Assembly: GCA_001899005.1 (NCBI GenBank)
Contig: MKUW01000021.1
Span: 62,001 to 126,000, forward strand
Origin: Chloroflexi bacterium 44-23
GTDB taxonomy: Bacteria > Chloroflexota > Anaerolineae > Anaerolineales > Anaerolineaceae
Direction of reading: 5' to 3'
Length of the DNA stretch: 64,000 nucleotides
Both the position numbers and the translations under genes were made by a program. This document shows positions 18,575-28,129 of the stretch, in pieces; positions within the stretch are counted from its first letter, which is position 1, and every line of letters begins with the position of its first letter. The notes below the pieces were generated by a model. That model was not told the DNA's origin and did not search any database. It saw only the letters and a list, made by a program, of their open reading frames with translations.

Positions 18575-21500
18575 CTATGAAATTGCATGCACATAAAAAA
18601 GTTCCGCCCAGGCAATAGACCATTCGAGCATTTTTGGACAACCCTGTGCCGTATTTCTCAAAATATCCACCAGAATGCTTTCTGAAATACCAAGATTGGC
18701 CAATAAATTGCTGTAAACCTGAGGCTGATTGGCTTTTAGTCGTAACACCATCGCCAGGGATAAAACGTTCCCAGGAATGTTAAAAGGGCTAGTCGCTGCA
18801 TACACGTACTTCATCAGTCGTTGCATTGCGTTGAAGGCTGGCTGATTTGGGCACTCATCTTTGATGAACTGATCCAATCGGTCAATTTCATTCGAATACT
18901 CCAGTAACTTTTGAGTTGCTGGTAGTTGCAGGTGCTCAAAGAGGTCACTTACTGCGAGGCCATAATCAATATTCTTAAATAAATTTATCGGTTGTTCCAA
19001 GTCACCGTGAATCGACCTGATTTTTCCTTCAATTAAGAATTGCATGTAATTATTAAAAACCACCTCTTTTGCCCAATAAGCGTGCTGGAGGGGTTTGTCT
19101 TTATATTGTGTAAAGCTTACCTCAACAATATTCTGATTGTCATAAACTGTATCAATAAATTGCTCATTTAGTTTTCGCTCAAAGCCATGCAGGTGCAACC
19201 GAACCAAGCTTGGTGGAAGTTTTAAATAAGTACCATCCTTAGAAGCGACGATTGTTCCGCAGTCTCTACATTGATATGCGGGCCATAAATCGTCCTGATC
19301 TAATTCGCTGAAAAATTTTACATTCTGTTCTTGAGAGATCCCCATCCACAATTCGGAATAATCCGGATCTTTCCCTGGCCTCCAGGAGGCAGAAATTCGC
19401 ATTTTTTCTTCAGCGAGCTTTAATTCGATATATCCTCTACCTGCTCTTCCACCATAAGCAACTTTTTCTGGGAAGACGTGTAAAATCCTTCGGTGATTCT
19501 TAGTCGTAAACCTGAGTGGGTACATCAGCACAGCCCAGGAAGGCAATAAACGTTTGAGTCCATCGTTCCAACGTGTATTTGTAAGCCATTCATCTGGTGT
19601 ATGAATCAGTTGTAATTGTTCAATTGCAGGTGTTATAAGTAGCTTGTCATAACTCCGGTTGAGCAGTTCCCGGCTTGTCGCGGTTATTACTCTGAAAAGA
19701 TGCTCAGGAGAACCATAATTATCAAAAACCTGGACCTTTGTGTTGTTTTCTTTGATTGGTTCTGGTTCTTCATCAACTTGGAATGAGGCAGAAGAGTGAA
19801 TAAGCGTATCAAAAAGGAGGACATCAATCCGAAATTGACCCGGATTCAAGTCCACCTGAAAATTAAGAGTATCTTCGAGTACTTCAATGACAGATAGGGT
19901 TTCAGGCTTTGACTGGTTCGAAGTATGACGAACTTGAATTGTATAGGCACCGCGAAGTTTCCGGACTTGTGTCAATGAAATTTCTAACTCAGGCCTCACA
20001 TAATTGACGTTGGTAATTTCAACGTTCGGTTTTCTATAGTAATCAAAGAGTTTCCAGGTATAACCGCGAATAGCGATTGAAACGCTAGACTTCGCTAGAT
20101 TATCTTCAAAAAGCATATCTCGTACTTCGGTTTCCAATAGATTTGCTTGATACTCACCTTTGGCGTTCAATCGTGTGTATCGCTGTTTCCCCAACTCTCC
20201 AACAATCCAGGAAAATTCCTCTTTCGGTCGACCGCGCACCTGCAACATAACGGTTTTTGCTTGGTCTTCAAACACCTGGCTCTTATCTTCACCTCCCTCT
20301 ATCCAGGCTGAAACCCGATCAATATTCCATTTGAAATGAATCAGTGAACCCTGCCATAATAAATCAAATCGGCAATGTGGGTTCCTGATCAATTTCCATT
20401 CGATCCTCACTGTATTTCCCTCAGTGATGATTTTGCTCTTCTCGTCAGGAGTGGGGACAACCTGTTCTTCAGAAACTCCACCGATGGTCACCTGAAGCGG
20501 GTTGAGGGGAGAGTAACAATCGTCCGGGCTTGGCCCAATGATTTCAACATCTTCAGGCAACCAAGCAAATTGAACCGGCTCTTCAAGCAGCGACTTCATG
20601 TTGTGCAGGAGGCTAATACTATAAACTCCTGATTGCTCAAGAAACGGCGTTAAATCTACTTCACAAAGATTTTCATCTATCCTCATCTTGCCCTGGCTCA
20701 TCAGGTTTGTTAATAAGATGGATTGTAAAAACTTGCCATTACGGTGAATCAACAACCATGTTCGCCGAAGGTGATGGGAATCAGGGTTAATTGAAAACAA
20801 GAAATTGATATTTGGCGAGAGGAAAATCGGGGGAATGTCTGCCGACAGTCCTGGAACTTTTTCAATTCCACGGAGAAATGGGTTGATCTGCTGTTGATCT
20901 TCAGTCCCCTCAAATACTAAGGACTTTTCACCGAGATGAACCGTTACCGGGAGCTGAACAGTGTATATTCCCGCCTGGGTGAAACCGGATTCCCGCAAAC
21001 GGTAAGGTATGTTCAGAGAACTTGCCTGAACCTTATTTCCAGCGCTGTCAGTAATATGAATATCTTCACTAGAAACGATCATCCATGAGCCATCGGAATC
21101 GATCTGTTCTTTCTGGACACCGACATTTCTTTGAGGATTCACGCGGAAAAAAAGTACTGACTTTTGTAGTAGCGGTACAGTGCGTTCAAAAATTACTTGG
21201 CGGAACTGGCTCTGTTTAGGTTCATCAAGATCAAAATTTTCAGAAAGAACCAGAATGCTGCCATCCAAAGGGCCTTCCGCCGGAATTTTTATTGGGTCAA
21301 CCTCCCAGTCGCCCGACTTCATCTTCCATGGATAGATCTTAAATAGAACTTCATTTCCTTTTAGGTACTTCGCATCTTTTTCAGCCCATGTTACGCTATC
21401 AGGTTTATCATTCTTGCTAGACCGAATATTGGAAAGGTTGAGAATGATGTCATCACCCTCAAGATCCCAGAGCCATTCTAACCGTGGTGTGATTCTTCGA

Positions 21501-23320
21501 AGTTTCACAATATGAGATTGGTCATCGATTAGCTTTTTGTAAATAACCTCCCAAAGAGATTTCTCGATGGATGAACTCATAACCGATTCAACCGCTTCTG
21601 TTTGCTCTACCTCGTGGAATAGCCTTATCGCATTTGACATACGAGCTATCAGACGAGTAGCCGTCTCTTTTGTTTCCTCGCCGCGGATAAAATTTCTCAA
21701 CCGCCTGGGAACATAATCCAAAGATTTCTCATATTGCAGAATCATTGGCAATTTTTCTGCTGGATATTGCAGAATACTCTCAAAGTTATTCACCAGCCAT
21801 TCAGCGAAATAACTTTGCAAGTAATTTGGTATGATGGCATGCTGATAAACTGGTCGAACGACATCGCCTTGATTTTGAATAGTGAAGGAAAGGTTAAGGC
21901 TGCGATGCAAATACTCGCGACTGTAGGCAAAAAGCTGCCGGCTAATATTCTGAAAATACTGAGACGGTTCGCATCCCCAAACCTGCTGCGCATAAGGTTT
22001 CCAAAACTCTCTGGCTTCAGTATCAGAATACCGGGCGCAAAAAACCATACTTACTGAAAACAGGGTGGGTAATGTACAACGGGGATTAATCTTCCCATTT
22101 TTTCGGGCATTTAGGCGCAGATATTCAATCAACTTCTTATAGGCGTTTTCTGAAAAAGGCATTTCGCCAATGTATTCATATCGTTTCAGGGCTTCAAAGA
22201 AATGTTTTTCAAGTTGATTTATTTCCAGATTAAAAATATCATCCAGGTCATCTACCTCAAGTTTCCGAATGAATGCATCCACATCTGGTTTTTCCTCGGT
22301 AAGCTCATAGACTAACATGACCCATCTATCGAAAGGAGATTGCGTGCTTTTCTTTCGTGTTTTTTCTCTGTCTTTCCTTTCCTCACGAGGTACCGAAGAT
22401 TTTGGGCTTAAAACACCTGAACCTTCGACTTCAACTTCGCCATAAGCATCATCTTCATACCCACCAATCTCGTCTTCTATACCTTCTTCGTCCTCGAAAT
22501 TATCTTCAACGTCCGGTTTCTCTACTTTATCAATTTCAATGATCGGTAATTCATCAATTGTTTCGAAACCTTCTTCACTGGCTATTTTGACTATTTCCAG
22601 TTTGCTTGAATGTACCGGGGGAATCTCATCACCAACTTCCGAAACCACCAGCTCTGTATCATTTGAATTAGGGTCTCCCTTTTCCGCTATCATGCCGGTT
22701 TTTTGCTCGATCAACTGTGATGACGGTTCCTCTACATCAATAACCTGCGATTCGGCATGTTGGAGATCAGTACCTTCTTCATTGATGGTCTCGCGTAACT
22801 TCACCTCGGTTGATTGTTGCTCAGTCTCATTGAAATTTTTGATGTTGATATTTTCTGGCTCATCCAGGTCGGGCGCCGGCCTTTCAACGTCAATAATGGG
22901 TGCTTCGATAACTTGTGGATCGCTGAACTCAATATCAGTTGGTACGTATCCGTGGTCTTCTACTCCCTCAACTACTTCTACTTCCAATTCGAGTGGTAGC
23001 GACGGGGGTTCTTGCACATCGGCGGGTTTATAGTCATCCGGCACTGCAGGCAGCGGCTCGCGCCCTTCAAATACACTGTCTTCGGTTACTACCAACTTGA
23101 CAGGTTCCAATTCAGGTTTCTTATGCACTCCATTTGCGTTATTCGCCGGTGGAGCAGCCGGTGGAATTCTTACCGGATGAGTTCCAATAGGATGAACATC
23201 ACCAGTCCGAGGTTGGGTGGGTTTTGCTTCGCTACGGTTCAATAATTTGTGGTATTTTTCAGGGAAAAATAACTTTGCTACTGTTTTGATTAGCTTCGTA
23301 AAAAAATCAAACAATTTCAT
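18575..23320 (-). CDS. druH: Large partner protein, candidate DruH of a Druantia type III pair
   Basis: The product has 1581 residues and I recognise no enzymatic motif. Residues about 55-330 are strongly acidic and low complexity (glutamate, aspartate, proline rich), probably disordered. From about 330 a folded region begins (FDRWVMLVYELTEEKPDVDA). The middle is beta-rich with immunoglobulin-like repeats (SGVYSISLLHNM, AGIYTVQLPVTVHL). One CxxC, CRDCG, occurs near residue 1353. It lies 15 bases upstream of the DruE-like helicase on the same strand, which is the arrangement of Druantia type III. DruH proteins I recall are shorter, so the acidic extension is unusual. The assignment depends mainly on the partner gene. 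Confidence 0.55.
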   Translation of the reverse strand: MKLFDFFTKLIKTVAKLFFPEKYHKLLNRSEAKPTQPRTGDVHPIGTHPVRIPPAAPPANNANGVHKKPELEPVKLVVTEDSVFEGREPLPAVPDDYKPADVQEPPSLPLELEVEVVEGVEDHGYVPTDIEFSDPQVIEAPIIDVERPAPDLDEPENINIKNFNETEQQSTEVKLRETINEEGTDLQHAESQVIDVEEPSSQLIEQKTGMIAEKGDPNSNDTELVVSEVGDEIPPVHSSKLEIVKIASEEGFETIDELPIIEIDKVEKPDVEDNFEDEEGIEDEIGGYEDDAYGEVEVEGSGVLSPKSSVPREERKDREKTRKKSTQSPFDRWVMLVYELTEEKPDVDAFIRKLEVDDLDDIFNLEINQLEKHFFEALKRYEYIGEMPFSENAYKKLIEYLRLNARKNGKINPRCTLPTLFSVSMVFCARYSDTEAREFWKPYAQQVWGCEPSQYFQNISRQLFAYSREYLHRSLNLSFTIQNQGDVVRPVYQHAIIPNYLQSYFAEWLVNNFESILQYPAEKLPMILQYEKSLDYVPRRLRNFIRGEETKETATRLIARMSNAIRLFHEVEQTEAVESVMSSSIEKSLWEVIYKKLIDDQSHIVKLRRITPRLEWLWDLEGDDIILNLSNIRSSKNDKPDSVTWAEKDAKYLKGNEVLFKIYPWKMKSGDWEVDPIKIPAEGPLDGSILVLSENFDLDEPKQSQFRQVIFERTVPLLQKSVLFFRVNPQRNVGVQKEQIDSDGSWMIVSSEDIHITDSAGNKVQASSLNIPYRLRESGFTQAGIYTVQLPVTVHLGEKSLVFEGTEDQQQINPFLRGIEKVPGLSADIPPIFLSPNINFLFSINPDSHHLRRTWLLIHRNGKFLQSILLTNLMSQGKMRIDENLCEVDLTPFLEQSGVYSISLLHNMKSLLEEPVQFAWLPEDVEIIGPSPDDCYSPLNPLQVTIGGVSEEQVVPTPDEKSKIITEGNTVRIEWKLIRNPHCRFDLLWQGSLIHFKWNIDRVSAWIEGGEDKSQVFEDQAKTVMLQVRGRPKEEFSWIVGELGKQRYTRLNAKGEYQANLLETEVRDMLFEDNLAKSSVSIAIRGYTWKLFDYYRKPNVEITNVNYVRPELEISLTQVRKLRGAYTIQVRHTSNQSKPETLSVIEVLEDTLNFQVDLNPGQFRIDVLLFDTLIHSSASFQVDEEPEPIKENNTKVQVFDNYGSPEHLFRVITATSRELLNRSYDKLLITPAIEQLQLIHTPDEWLTNTRWNDGLKRLLPSWAVLMYPLRFTTKNHRRILHVFPEKVAYGGRAGRGYIELKLAEEKMRISASWRPGKDPDYSELWMGISQEQNVKFFSELDQDDLWPAYQCRDCGTIVASKDGTYLKLPPSLVRLHLHGFERKLNEQFIDTVYDNQNIVEVSFTQYKDKPLQHAYWAKEVVFNNYMQFLIEGKIRSIHGDLEQPINLFKNIDYGLAVSDLFEHLQLPATQKLLEYSNEIDRLDQFIKDECPNQPAFNAMQRLMKYVYAATSPFNIPGNVLSLAMVLRLKANQPQVYSNLLANLGISESILVDILRNTAQGCPKMLEWSIAWAELFYVHAIS

Positions 23321-23549
23321 CCCCCCTCCCTCACTCGTTTATTCAATATTAGTCCTGTATTCATGCTGTTATGATGATAATAATTACATTTTACGAAAGG
23401 CTTCTCGAGTTTGTTTTGGCTGATATTTTCCTATTACAGGGAACCTGCTTTAATTATACTCAAATGAATATTAATCGCATCCAGTTGCCTGCTTTAATAG
23501 CGCTCTTTTGTCACAATTTCTCGAAATGGCTGCAATTAACTAAATAAAT

Positions 23550-23568
23550 GCAGTAGAATAAATACTGC
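23550..23568. promoter_or_regulatory. Operator 1 (CAGTA-N7-TACTG) upstream of the RM promoter
   Basis: GCAGTA (23550-23555) and TACTGC (23563-23568) are perfect arms around a 7-base spacer. The same half-sites and spacing recur at operator 2, with 58 bases from centre to centre. It ends 9 bases before the -35 element. Confidence 0.65.
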
Positions 23569-23577
23569 AATAAATAC

Positions 23578-23605
23578 TTGACAAACTCGAATTCCTTGCT
23601 ATAAT
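23578..23605 (+). promoter_or_regulatory. Consensus promoter of the type I RM operon
   Basis: A perfect -35 element TTGACA (23578-23583) and a perfect -10 element TATAAT (23600-23605) are separated by 16 bases. It is the strongest promoter I can read in the window, driving the 13.5-kb plus-strand operon that starts at 23648. It is bracketed by two identical-type inverted repeats, so it is presumably repressed. Confidence 0.8.
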
Positions 23606-23628
23606 TTACAGTATGAAATCTACTGTAA
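23606..23628. promoter_or_regulatory. Operator 2 (TTACAGTA-N7-TACTGTAA) over the RM transcription start
   Basis: A perfect 8-bp inverted repeat, TTACAGTA (23606-23613) and TACTGTAA (23621-23628), lies directly after the -10 element and therefore over the transcription start. The core CAGTA-N7-TACTG is the same as in operator 1. A dimeric repressor bound here would block initiation. Confidence 0.7.
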
Positions 23629-23647
23629 CTAATAATTGCGAGGACTT

Positions 23648-24220
23648 ATGAAGGCTTTCTTGGGCGACATATCTGAAATCCAGGTTGGCTATCAATCGCG
23701 GGAGGGGATCCGTGCGCATCCGGATGGTAGCCACTTTTTACTTCAGGCACGAGATTTCAACAACCTGCACCAGGTAGATTGGTCCAACCTTACCAGGTTT
23801 ACCCCTGCTGGCTCTATGACCAAATCGGAAATCCAGCCTGGTGACGTCTTGTTCCTGGCCAAGGGACAGGATAATTTTGCCTGCCCAGTAAACCGCGTTA
23901 CCAATCATGTCCTCGCGGCGAATTCATTTTATATCTTACGGCCTGATCAGGCAACGATTCTGCCTGAATACCTGGCCTGGTGGCTCAATCAAAAACCCGC
24001 GCAGGAGTACATCCAATTGAACCGCAGCGGAAGTTCGCTCCCCTTTCTTTCTGTTTCCGCGTTATCACGTCTTGAGGTTCCTATCCCACCCATTGAGGTA
24101 CAAAGGAAAATTGGCGAGCTGGAATTGCTGCGAAAAAAGGAAGCGAATCTATTGGGTTTATACCTGTTAAAAAAATCGACGTTAATCCAATCTGTCTGTC
24201 TGAATGCAATTATCGAATAG
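23648..24220 (+). CDS. Half-size HsdS-like specificity subunit
   Basis: This 190-residue protein contains one target-recognition domain and one C-terminal helix pair, half of a normal HsdS. The recognition-domain signature includes SHFLLQARDFN, KSEIQPGDVLFLAKG and LPFLSVSALSRLEVPIPP. The C-terminal helix EVQRKIGELELLRKKEANLL is the type that contacts HsdM. The ATG at 23648 has a good GAGGA ribosome site; an in-frame TTG at 23636 is less likely. It is the first gene of the operon and ends 13 bases before hsdM. It may act as a homodimer or as an alternative specificity subunit to the full-length HsdS at 26879. Confidence 0.8.
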   Translation: MKAFLGDISEIQVGYQSREGIRAHPDGSHFLLQARDFNNLHQVDWSNLTRFTPAGSMTKSEIQPGDVLFLAKGQDNFACPVNRVTNHVLAANSFYILRPDQATILPEYLAWWLNQKPAQEYIQLNRSGSSLPFLSVSALSRLEVPIPPIEVQRKIGELELLRKKEANLLGLYLLKKSTLIQSVCLNAIIE

Positions 24221-24233
24221 GAGAAGAAGAGAC

Positions 24234-25760
24234 ATGGCAAACTCACATGCGAGTAAGAATGAAATCGGTCAAATTGTCTGGGCTGCCTGCGATACCTTCC
24301 GCGGGGCTGTTGAATCGGCTCAATATAAAGACTATATTCTCACGATGCTATTCGTGAAATATCTGAGCGACTTAAAGAAGGATGTTTTTGAAGAATACTT
24401 CAATCGATACAACGGGGATATGACACGCGTAGATCGCGCATTATCCCGTGAGCGTTTTATCGTTCCCGAAGAGAGCACCTTTGATTATCTTTATGAACGA
24501 CGTGATGCGGCGAATATTGGCGAACTAATCAATATTGCATTGATGAAGATCGAAGATGCTAATAAATCCAAGCTGGAAAGCGTTTTTCGTAACATTGATT
24601 TCAACAGTGAAGGCGCGTTGGGCCAAACCAAGGACCGCAATCGCCGCTTGAAAAATTTACTGGAGGATTTCGCCAGTCCCCGTTTGAATCTGCGCCCTTC
24701 GGTTGTGGGTAACCGAGACGTAATCGGGGATGTTTATGAATATCTGATCGGCCAGTTCGCAGCAGGTGCAGGCAAGAAAGCCGGTGAATTCTACACACCG
24801 CCGGAAGTATCCATTTTACTGGCGAAACTCGTGCAACCCAAACCCGGTGACCGCATTTGCGACCCGGCTTGTGGGTCGGGCTCATTGTTGATCCGCGTTG
24901 CCAAAGAGATCGGTAGTCCGGATTATTTCCTGGGCGGGCAGGAATCCAACGGTTCCACCTGGGCGCTGTGCCGCATGAATATGTTCCTGCACGGAATTGA
25001 CCAAAAAGCTCAGATCGAGTGGTGCGATACGATTTCCAATCCACGTCTGCTCGACCATGATGAACTGATGCGGTTCAACGTTGTGGTTGCCAATCCGCCA
25101 TTCTCTTTGAAGAAATGGGGTGCTGAATTTGCCACTAACGATCCATATAACCGCTTCCATCGAGGGCTACCGCCGGCTAGCAAAGGCGACTATGCCTTCA
25201 TCAGCCACATGGTGGAAATCGCGCTGGAAGGCGAAGGGCGAGTGGGGGTCATCGTTCCGCACGGCGTGCTCTTCCGTGGTGCGGCGGAAGGCATCATTCG
25301 CAAGCAGTTCATCGACGAGAATATCCTGGAAGCCGTCATCGGGCTGCCGGAGAAGCTTTTCTTTGGCACGCCGATTCCCGCTGCAATTCTTATATTCAAC
25401 AAGGCGCGCAAACCCTGGGCTGAAGCGCAAACTGAACGCGACCGGCACATCCTGTTTATTGACGCTTCACGTGACTTTGAAAGCGGTACCAATCAGAACG
25501 TTCTGCGCGAGGAAGACATCAACCGCATTTTCCAGACCTACCTGGATTTCAACCCCATTGAGAAATATTCCTCTTTGGCTACTCTGGCGGATATTCAAGC
25601 CGCAGATTACAACCTGAACATCCCGCGTTACGTGGATACGTTTGAAGAGGAAGAAGAAGTCGATATCCCCGCCGTGCAGAAGGAAATCGAAGAGATCGAA
25701 GCGGAACTGGTTCAGGTGCAGGCTGAAATGAAGAAATACCTGGAAGAGTTAGGGCTTTAA
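24234..25760 (+). CDS. hsdM: Type I restriction-modification methyltransferase HsdM
   Basis: This is the N6-adenine methyltransferase subunit of a type I RM complex (M2S1, R2M2S1), 508 residues, the normal size. The N-terminal HsdM helical domain is seen in IGQIVWAACDTFRGAVES. AdoMet motif I DPACGSGSLL lies near residues 207-216 and the catalytic motif NPPFSLKKWG near 288. The C-terminus is a charged coiled coil (EIEEIEAELVQVQAEMKKYL). The ATG at 24234 follows an AGGAG ribosome site. Confidence 0.95.
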   Translation: MANSHASKNEIGQIVWAACDTFRGAVESAQYKDYILTMLFVKYLSDLKKDVFEEYFNRYNGDMTRVDRALSRERFIVPEESTFDYLYERRDAANIGELINIALMKIEDANKSKLESVFRNIDFNSEGALGQTKDRNRRLKNLLEDFASPRLNLRPSVVGNRDVIGDVYEYLIGQFAAGAGKKAGEFYTPPEVSILLAKLVQPKPGDRICDPACGSGSLLIRVAKEIGSPDYFLGGQESNGSTWALCRMNMFLHGIDQKAQIEWCDTISNPRLLDHDELMRFNVVVANPPFSLKKWGAEFATNDPYNRFHRGLPPASKGDYAFISHMVEIALEGEGRVGVIVPHGVLFRGAAEGIIRKQFIDENILEAVIGLPEKLFFGTPIPAAILIFNKARKPWAEAQTERDRHILFIDASRDFESGTNQNVLREEDINRIFQTYLDFNPIEKYSSLATLADIQAADYNLNIPRYVDTFEEEEEVDIPAVQKEIEEIEAELVQVQAEMKKYLEELGL

Positions 25761-25839
25761 AAATAAAAAGGCAGTGCAACGGTTACCGTTGAAAGCCTCC
25801 AATTGGATTATACCTGTTTTTCTCACAAGGAGGACAAAA

Positions 25840-26889
25840 TTGACTGATAATTTGCCGGAAAAGAAATCCGATATCATCATGTATCAAACCGAGGGCGGTG
25901 ATACCCGCTTAGAGGTTCGACTTGAAGGGTCAACGGTCTGGTTGAGTCAAAAAATGATGGCGAACCTTTACCAAAAGGATGTTCGAACCATCAACGAACA
26001 TATCAAATCAATCTTCGCGGAGGGAGAACTTGATCCGGAAGCAACTATCCGGAATTTCCGGATAGTTCAAAAAGAAGGTGAAAGAGAAGTAACCAGGCAA
26101 ATCGATTTCTACAACCTGGAGATGATTCTTGCGGTTGGCTACCGCGTAAAATCCCACCGCGGCACCCAGTTCAGACGCTGGGCGACTGAACGACTGCGTG
26201 AGTACCTGGTCAAGGGCTTCGTTATGGACGATGAGCGCCTGAAAGAAGGACGCGGGCTGGGCGCGGATTATTTTGACGAGCTGCTCGAGCGTATTCGTGA
26301 TATCCGTGCCTCCGAAAAGCAGTTTTATCGAAAAATCACCGAGATATACAGCCTGGCTGTGGATTACGATCCCAACGCGGAGATCACCCATGAGTTTTAC
26401 GCCAGCGTGCAAAACAAGCTGCACTGGGCGATTACCGGGCATACTGCGGCTGAATTGATCGCGGAGCGCGCCAGCGCTGCCAAACCGAATATGGGCCTGA
26501 CCAGTTGGAAGGGCAAAAAAGTGCGCCAGGCGGATGTGACCGTGGCCAAAAACTACCTGGCAGAAGATGAACTGCGCAGCCTGAACCGCATTGTGACCAT
26601 GTACCTGGATTACGCTGAGGATCAGGCCGAACGCCACCAGCCCATGTACATGCGGGATTGGGCGCAAAAGCTGGATGCCTTTCTGCAGTTCAACGGGCGC
26701 GATGTGCTGCACGACGCCGGCCGGGTGTCGGCTGAGGTGGCCAAGGCATTGGCGCTTTCGGAATATGAAAAGTACAACACCGCCCGCCTGGAACGGGAAG
26801 CCAGTCAGACGGATGAGGATTTTGACAAAGCTGTTCGCTTATTGAGAGAAAAAGGTAAGACTCAAAGGGGGAAAGCTAATGAAAAATGA
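25840..26889 (+). CDS. RhuM-family protein within the type I RM operon
   Basis: A 349-residue virulence RhuM family protein. It has the N-terminal DNA-binding-like segment DTRLEVRLEGSTVWLSQKMM, then MANLYQKDVRTINEHIKSIF, and the characteristic GTQFRRWATERLREYLVKGF and DDERLKEGRG block. RhuM genes are very often found inside type I RM operons, but their role is unknown. The start is TTG at 25840 because a full AAGGAGG ribosome site ends 5 bases before it; no ATG gives a comparable site. Its end overlaps hsdS by 11 bases. Confidence 0.85.
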   Translation: MTDNLPEKKSDIIMYQTEGGDTRLEVRLEGSTVWLSQKMMANLYQKDVRTINEHIKSIFAEGELDPEATIRNFRIVQKEGEREVTRQIDFYNLEMILAVGYRVKSHRGTQFRRWATERLREYLVKGFVMDDERLKEGRGLGADYFDELLERIRDIRASEKQFYRKITEIYSLAVDYDPNAEITHEFYASVQNKLHWAITGHTAAELIAERASAAKPNMGLTSWKGKKVRQADVTVAKNYLAEDELRSLNRIVTMYLDYAEDQAERHQPMYMRDWAQKLDAFLQFNGRDVLHDAGRVSAEVAKALALSEYEKYNTARLEREASQTDEDFDKAVRLLREKGKTQRGKANEK

Positions 26890-28120
26890 AAAAAAGGACG
26901 GCTACCATAAAACTGAAATCGGATGGATTCCAAAAGATTGGGATTGCAGAGATCTTGGAAGTGTATGCATTAATGGAGGAAAATATGGCGCAGCTGCCAC
27001 ATCTATTGATTACTCTCCAGATCTTCCAAGGTATATCCGAATAACAGATATAACAGACGATGGTCGTCTTAGTTCTATAGATATTAAGAGTATAAAAAAT
27101 GAAGATGCTAAGGGTTATTTGCTTGAAGAAGGCGATTTTCTTTTTGCGCGAACTGGGGCGACGGTTGGAAAAACGTACTTGCATAATAAGACTGGTAATT
27201 TCGCATTTGCCGGTTACCTGATCCGTTTTGTACCAAACCCGGAACAATTGCTTGGGTCTTACTTAAGCAATTTCACCCAATCAGAGAAGTATTGGTCTTG
27301 GGTTCGATCAACGATTCATACGGGAGCTCAACCAAATATCAATGCACAAGAGTATTCAGGATTATACATACCACTTCCATCGATTAATGAACAAGGTGCA
27401 ATAATCCAAATTCTCTCCACCTGGGACCGCGCCATTGAGCGAGTGCAGCGGTTGATCGAGGCCAAACAACGGCAAAAAGCCAAATTGGTCTCACAATTGC
27501 TATCCGGACGAATGCGTTTCCCTGGCTTTCAGGATGAATGGAAGCAGGTGAGGCTGGGTACCTTCCTTCATCCAAAATTCCGCAAGGTTGTGAAACCTGC
27601 CGGAGCGTATCTGCGGCTGGGGATCCGCAGTCACGGCAAGGGTACATTTACGTCAGTCGTGGACGACCCGGAAACCATCGCGTTGACACATCTTTTTCAG
27701 GCTCGCAAGGATGACCTGATCGTCAACATCACCTTTGCCTGGGAAGGTGCGATCGCCCTGGTCGGCCCGGATGGTGATGGAGCCCTGGTCTCGCACCGCT
27801 TCCCGACCTATGTTTTCGATATTTCAAAGATGCTGCCGGAATATTTCAAGCACCTCATGGTAACCGACCGATTTTTCTACGAACTGGATTTGATCTCCCC
27901 TGGCGGCGCCGGGCGCAACCGGGTAATGAATAAAGGTGATTTCCTGAAAATCACGGTCACCATTCCAGGTATCGAAGAGCAAAAGAAGATCGCCGGCGTG
28001 CTGGGCGGGATGGATGAACAAATCGCTTTGTTGAAAAAATACCTGGAGAAGCTAAAAGAGCAGAAAAAAGGTCTGATGCAGAAGCTGCTCACAGGCGAAA
28101 TTCGGGTAAAAGTGGATTAG
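26879..28120 (+). CDS. hsdS: Type I restriction specificity subunit HsdS
   Basis: A full-length HsdS of 413 residues with two recognition domains and two conserved helical spacers. The first repeat ends with INEQGAIIQILSTWDRAIER and the second with IEEQKKIAGVLGGMDEQIAL, followed by LKEQKKGLMQKLLTGEIRVK. Each recognition domain would read one half of a bipartite target. The first domain (residues about 10-200) has lower G+C and a different codon flavour from the second, consistent with domain swapping. It overlaps the RhuM gene by 11 bases and precedes the OLD nuclease by 9 bases. Confidence 0.95.
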   Translation: MKNEKKDGYHKTEIGWIPKDWDCRDLGSVCINGGKYGAAATSIDYSPDLPRYIRITDITDDGRLSSIDIKSIKNEDAKGYLLEEGDFLFARTGATVGKTYLHNKTGNFAFAGYLIRFVPNPEQLLGSYLSNFTQSEKYWSWVRSTIHTGAQPNINAQEYSGLYIPLPSINEQGAIIQILSTWDRAIERVQRLIEAKQRQKAKLVSQLLSGRMRFPGFQDEWKQVRLGTFLHPKFRKVVKPAGAYLRLGIRSHGKGTFTSVVDDPETIALTHLFQARKDDLIVNITFAWEGAIALVGPDGDGALVSHRFPTYVFDISKMLPEYFKHLMVTDRFFYELDLISPGGAGRNRVMNKGDFLKITVTIPGIEEQKKIAGVLGGMDEQIALLKKYLEKLKEQKKGLMQKLLTGEIRVKVD

Positions 28121-28129
28121 GAGGGGGAA

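Larger units (their letters stand above)
23321..23647. promoter_or_regulatory. Divergent control region between the Druantia-like and type I RM operons
   Basis: These 327 bases separate two large divergent defence operons. The right part holds a near-perfect promoter and two copies of one inverted repeat (entered separately). The left part must hold the minus-strand promoter of the 1581-aa gene; a candidate is AT-rich but I cannot fix its elements. No gene is seen. Confidence 0.6.

Noticed and set aside
22539..23033. Ser/Thr-rich plus-strand frame of 164 codons
   Set aside because: It is the mirror of the acidic low-complexity region of the 1581-aa protein.
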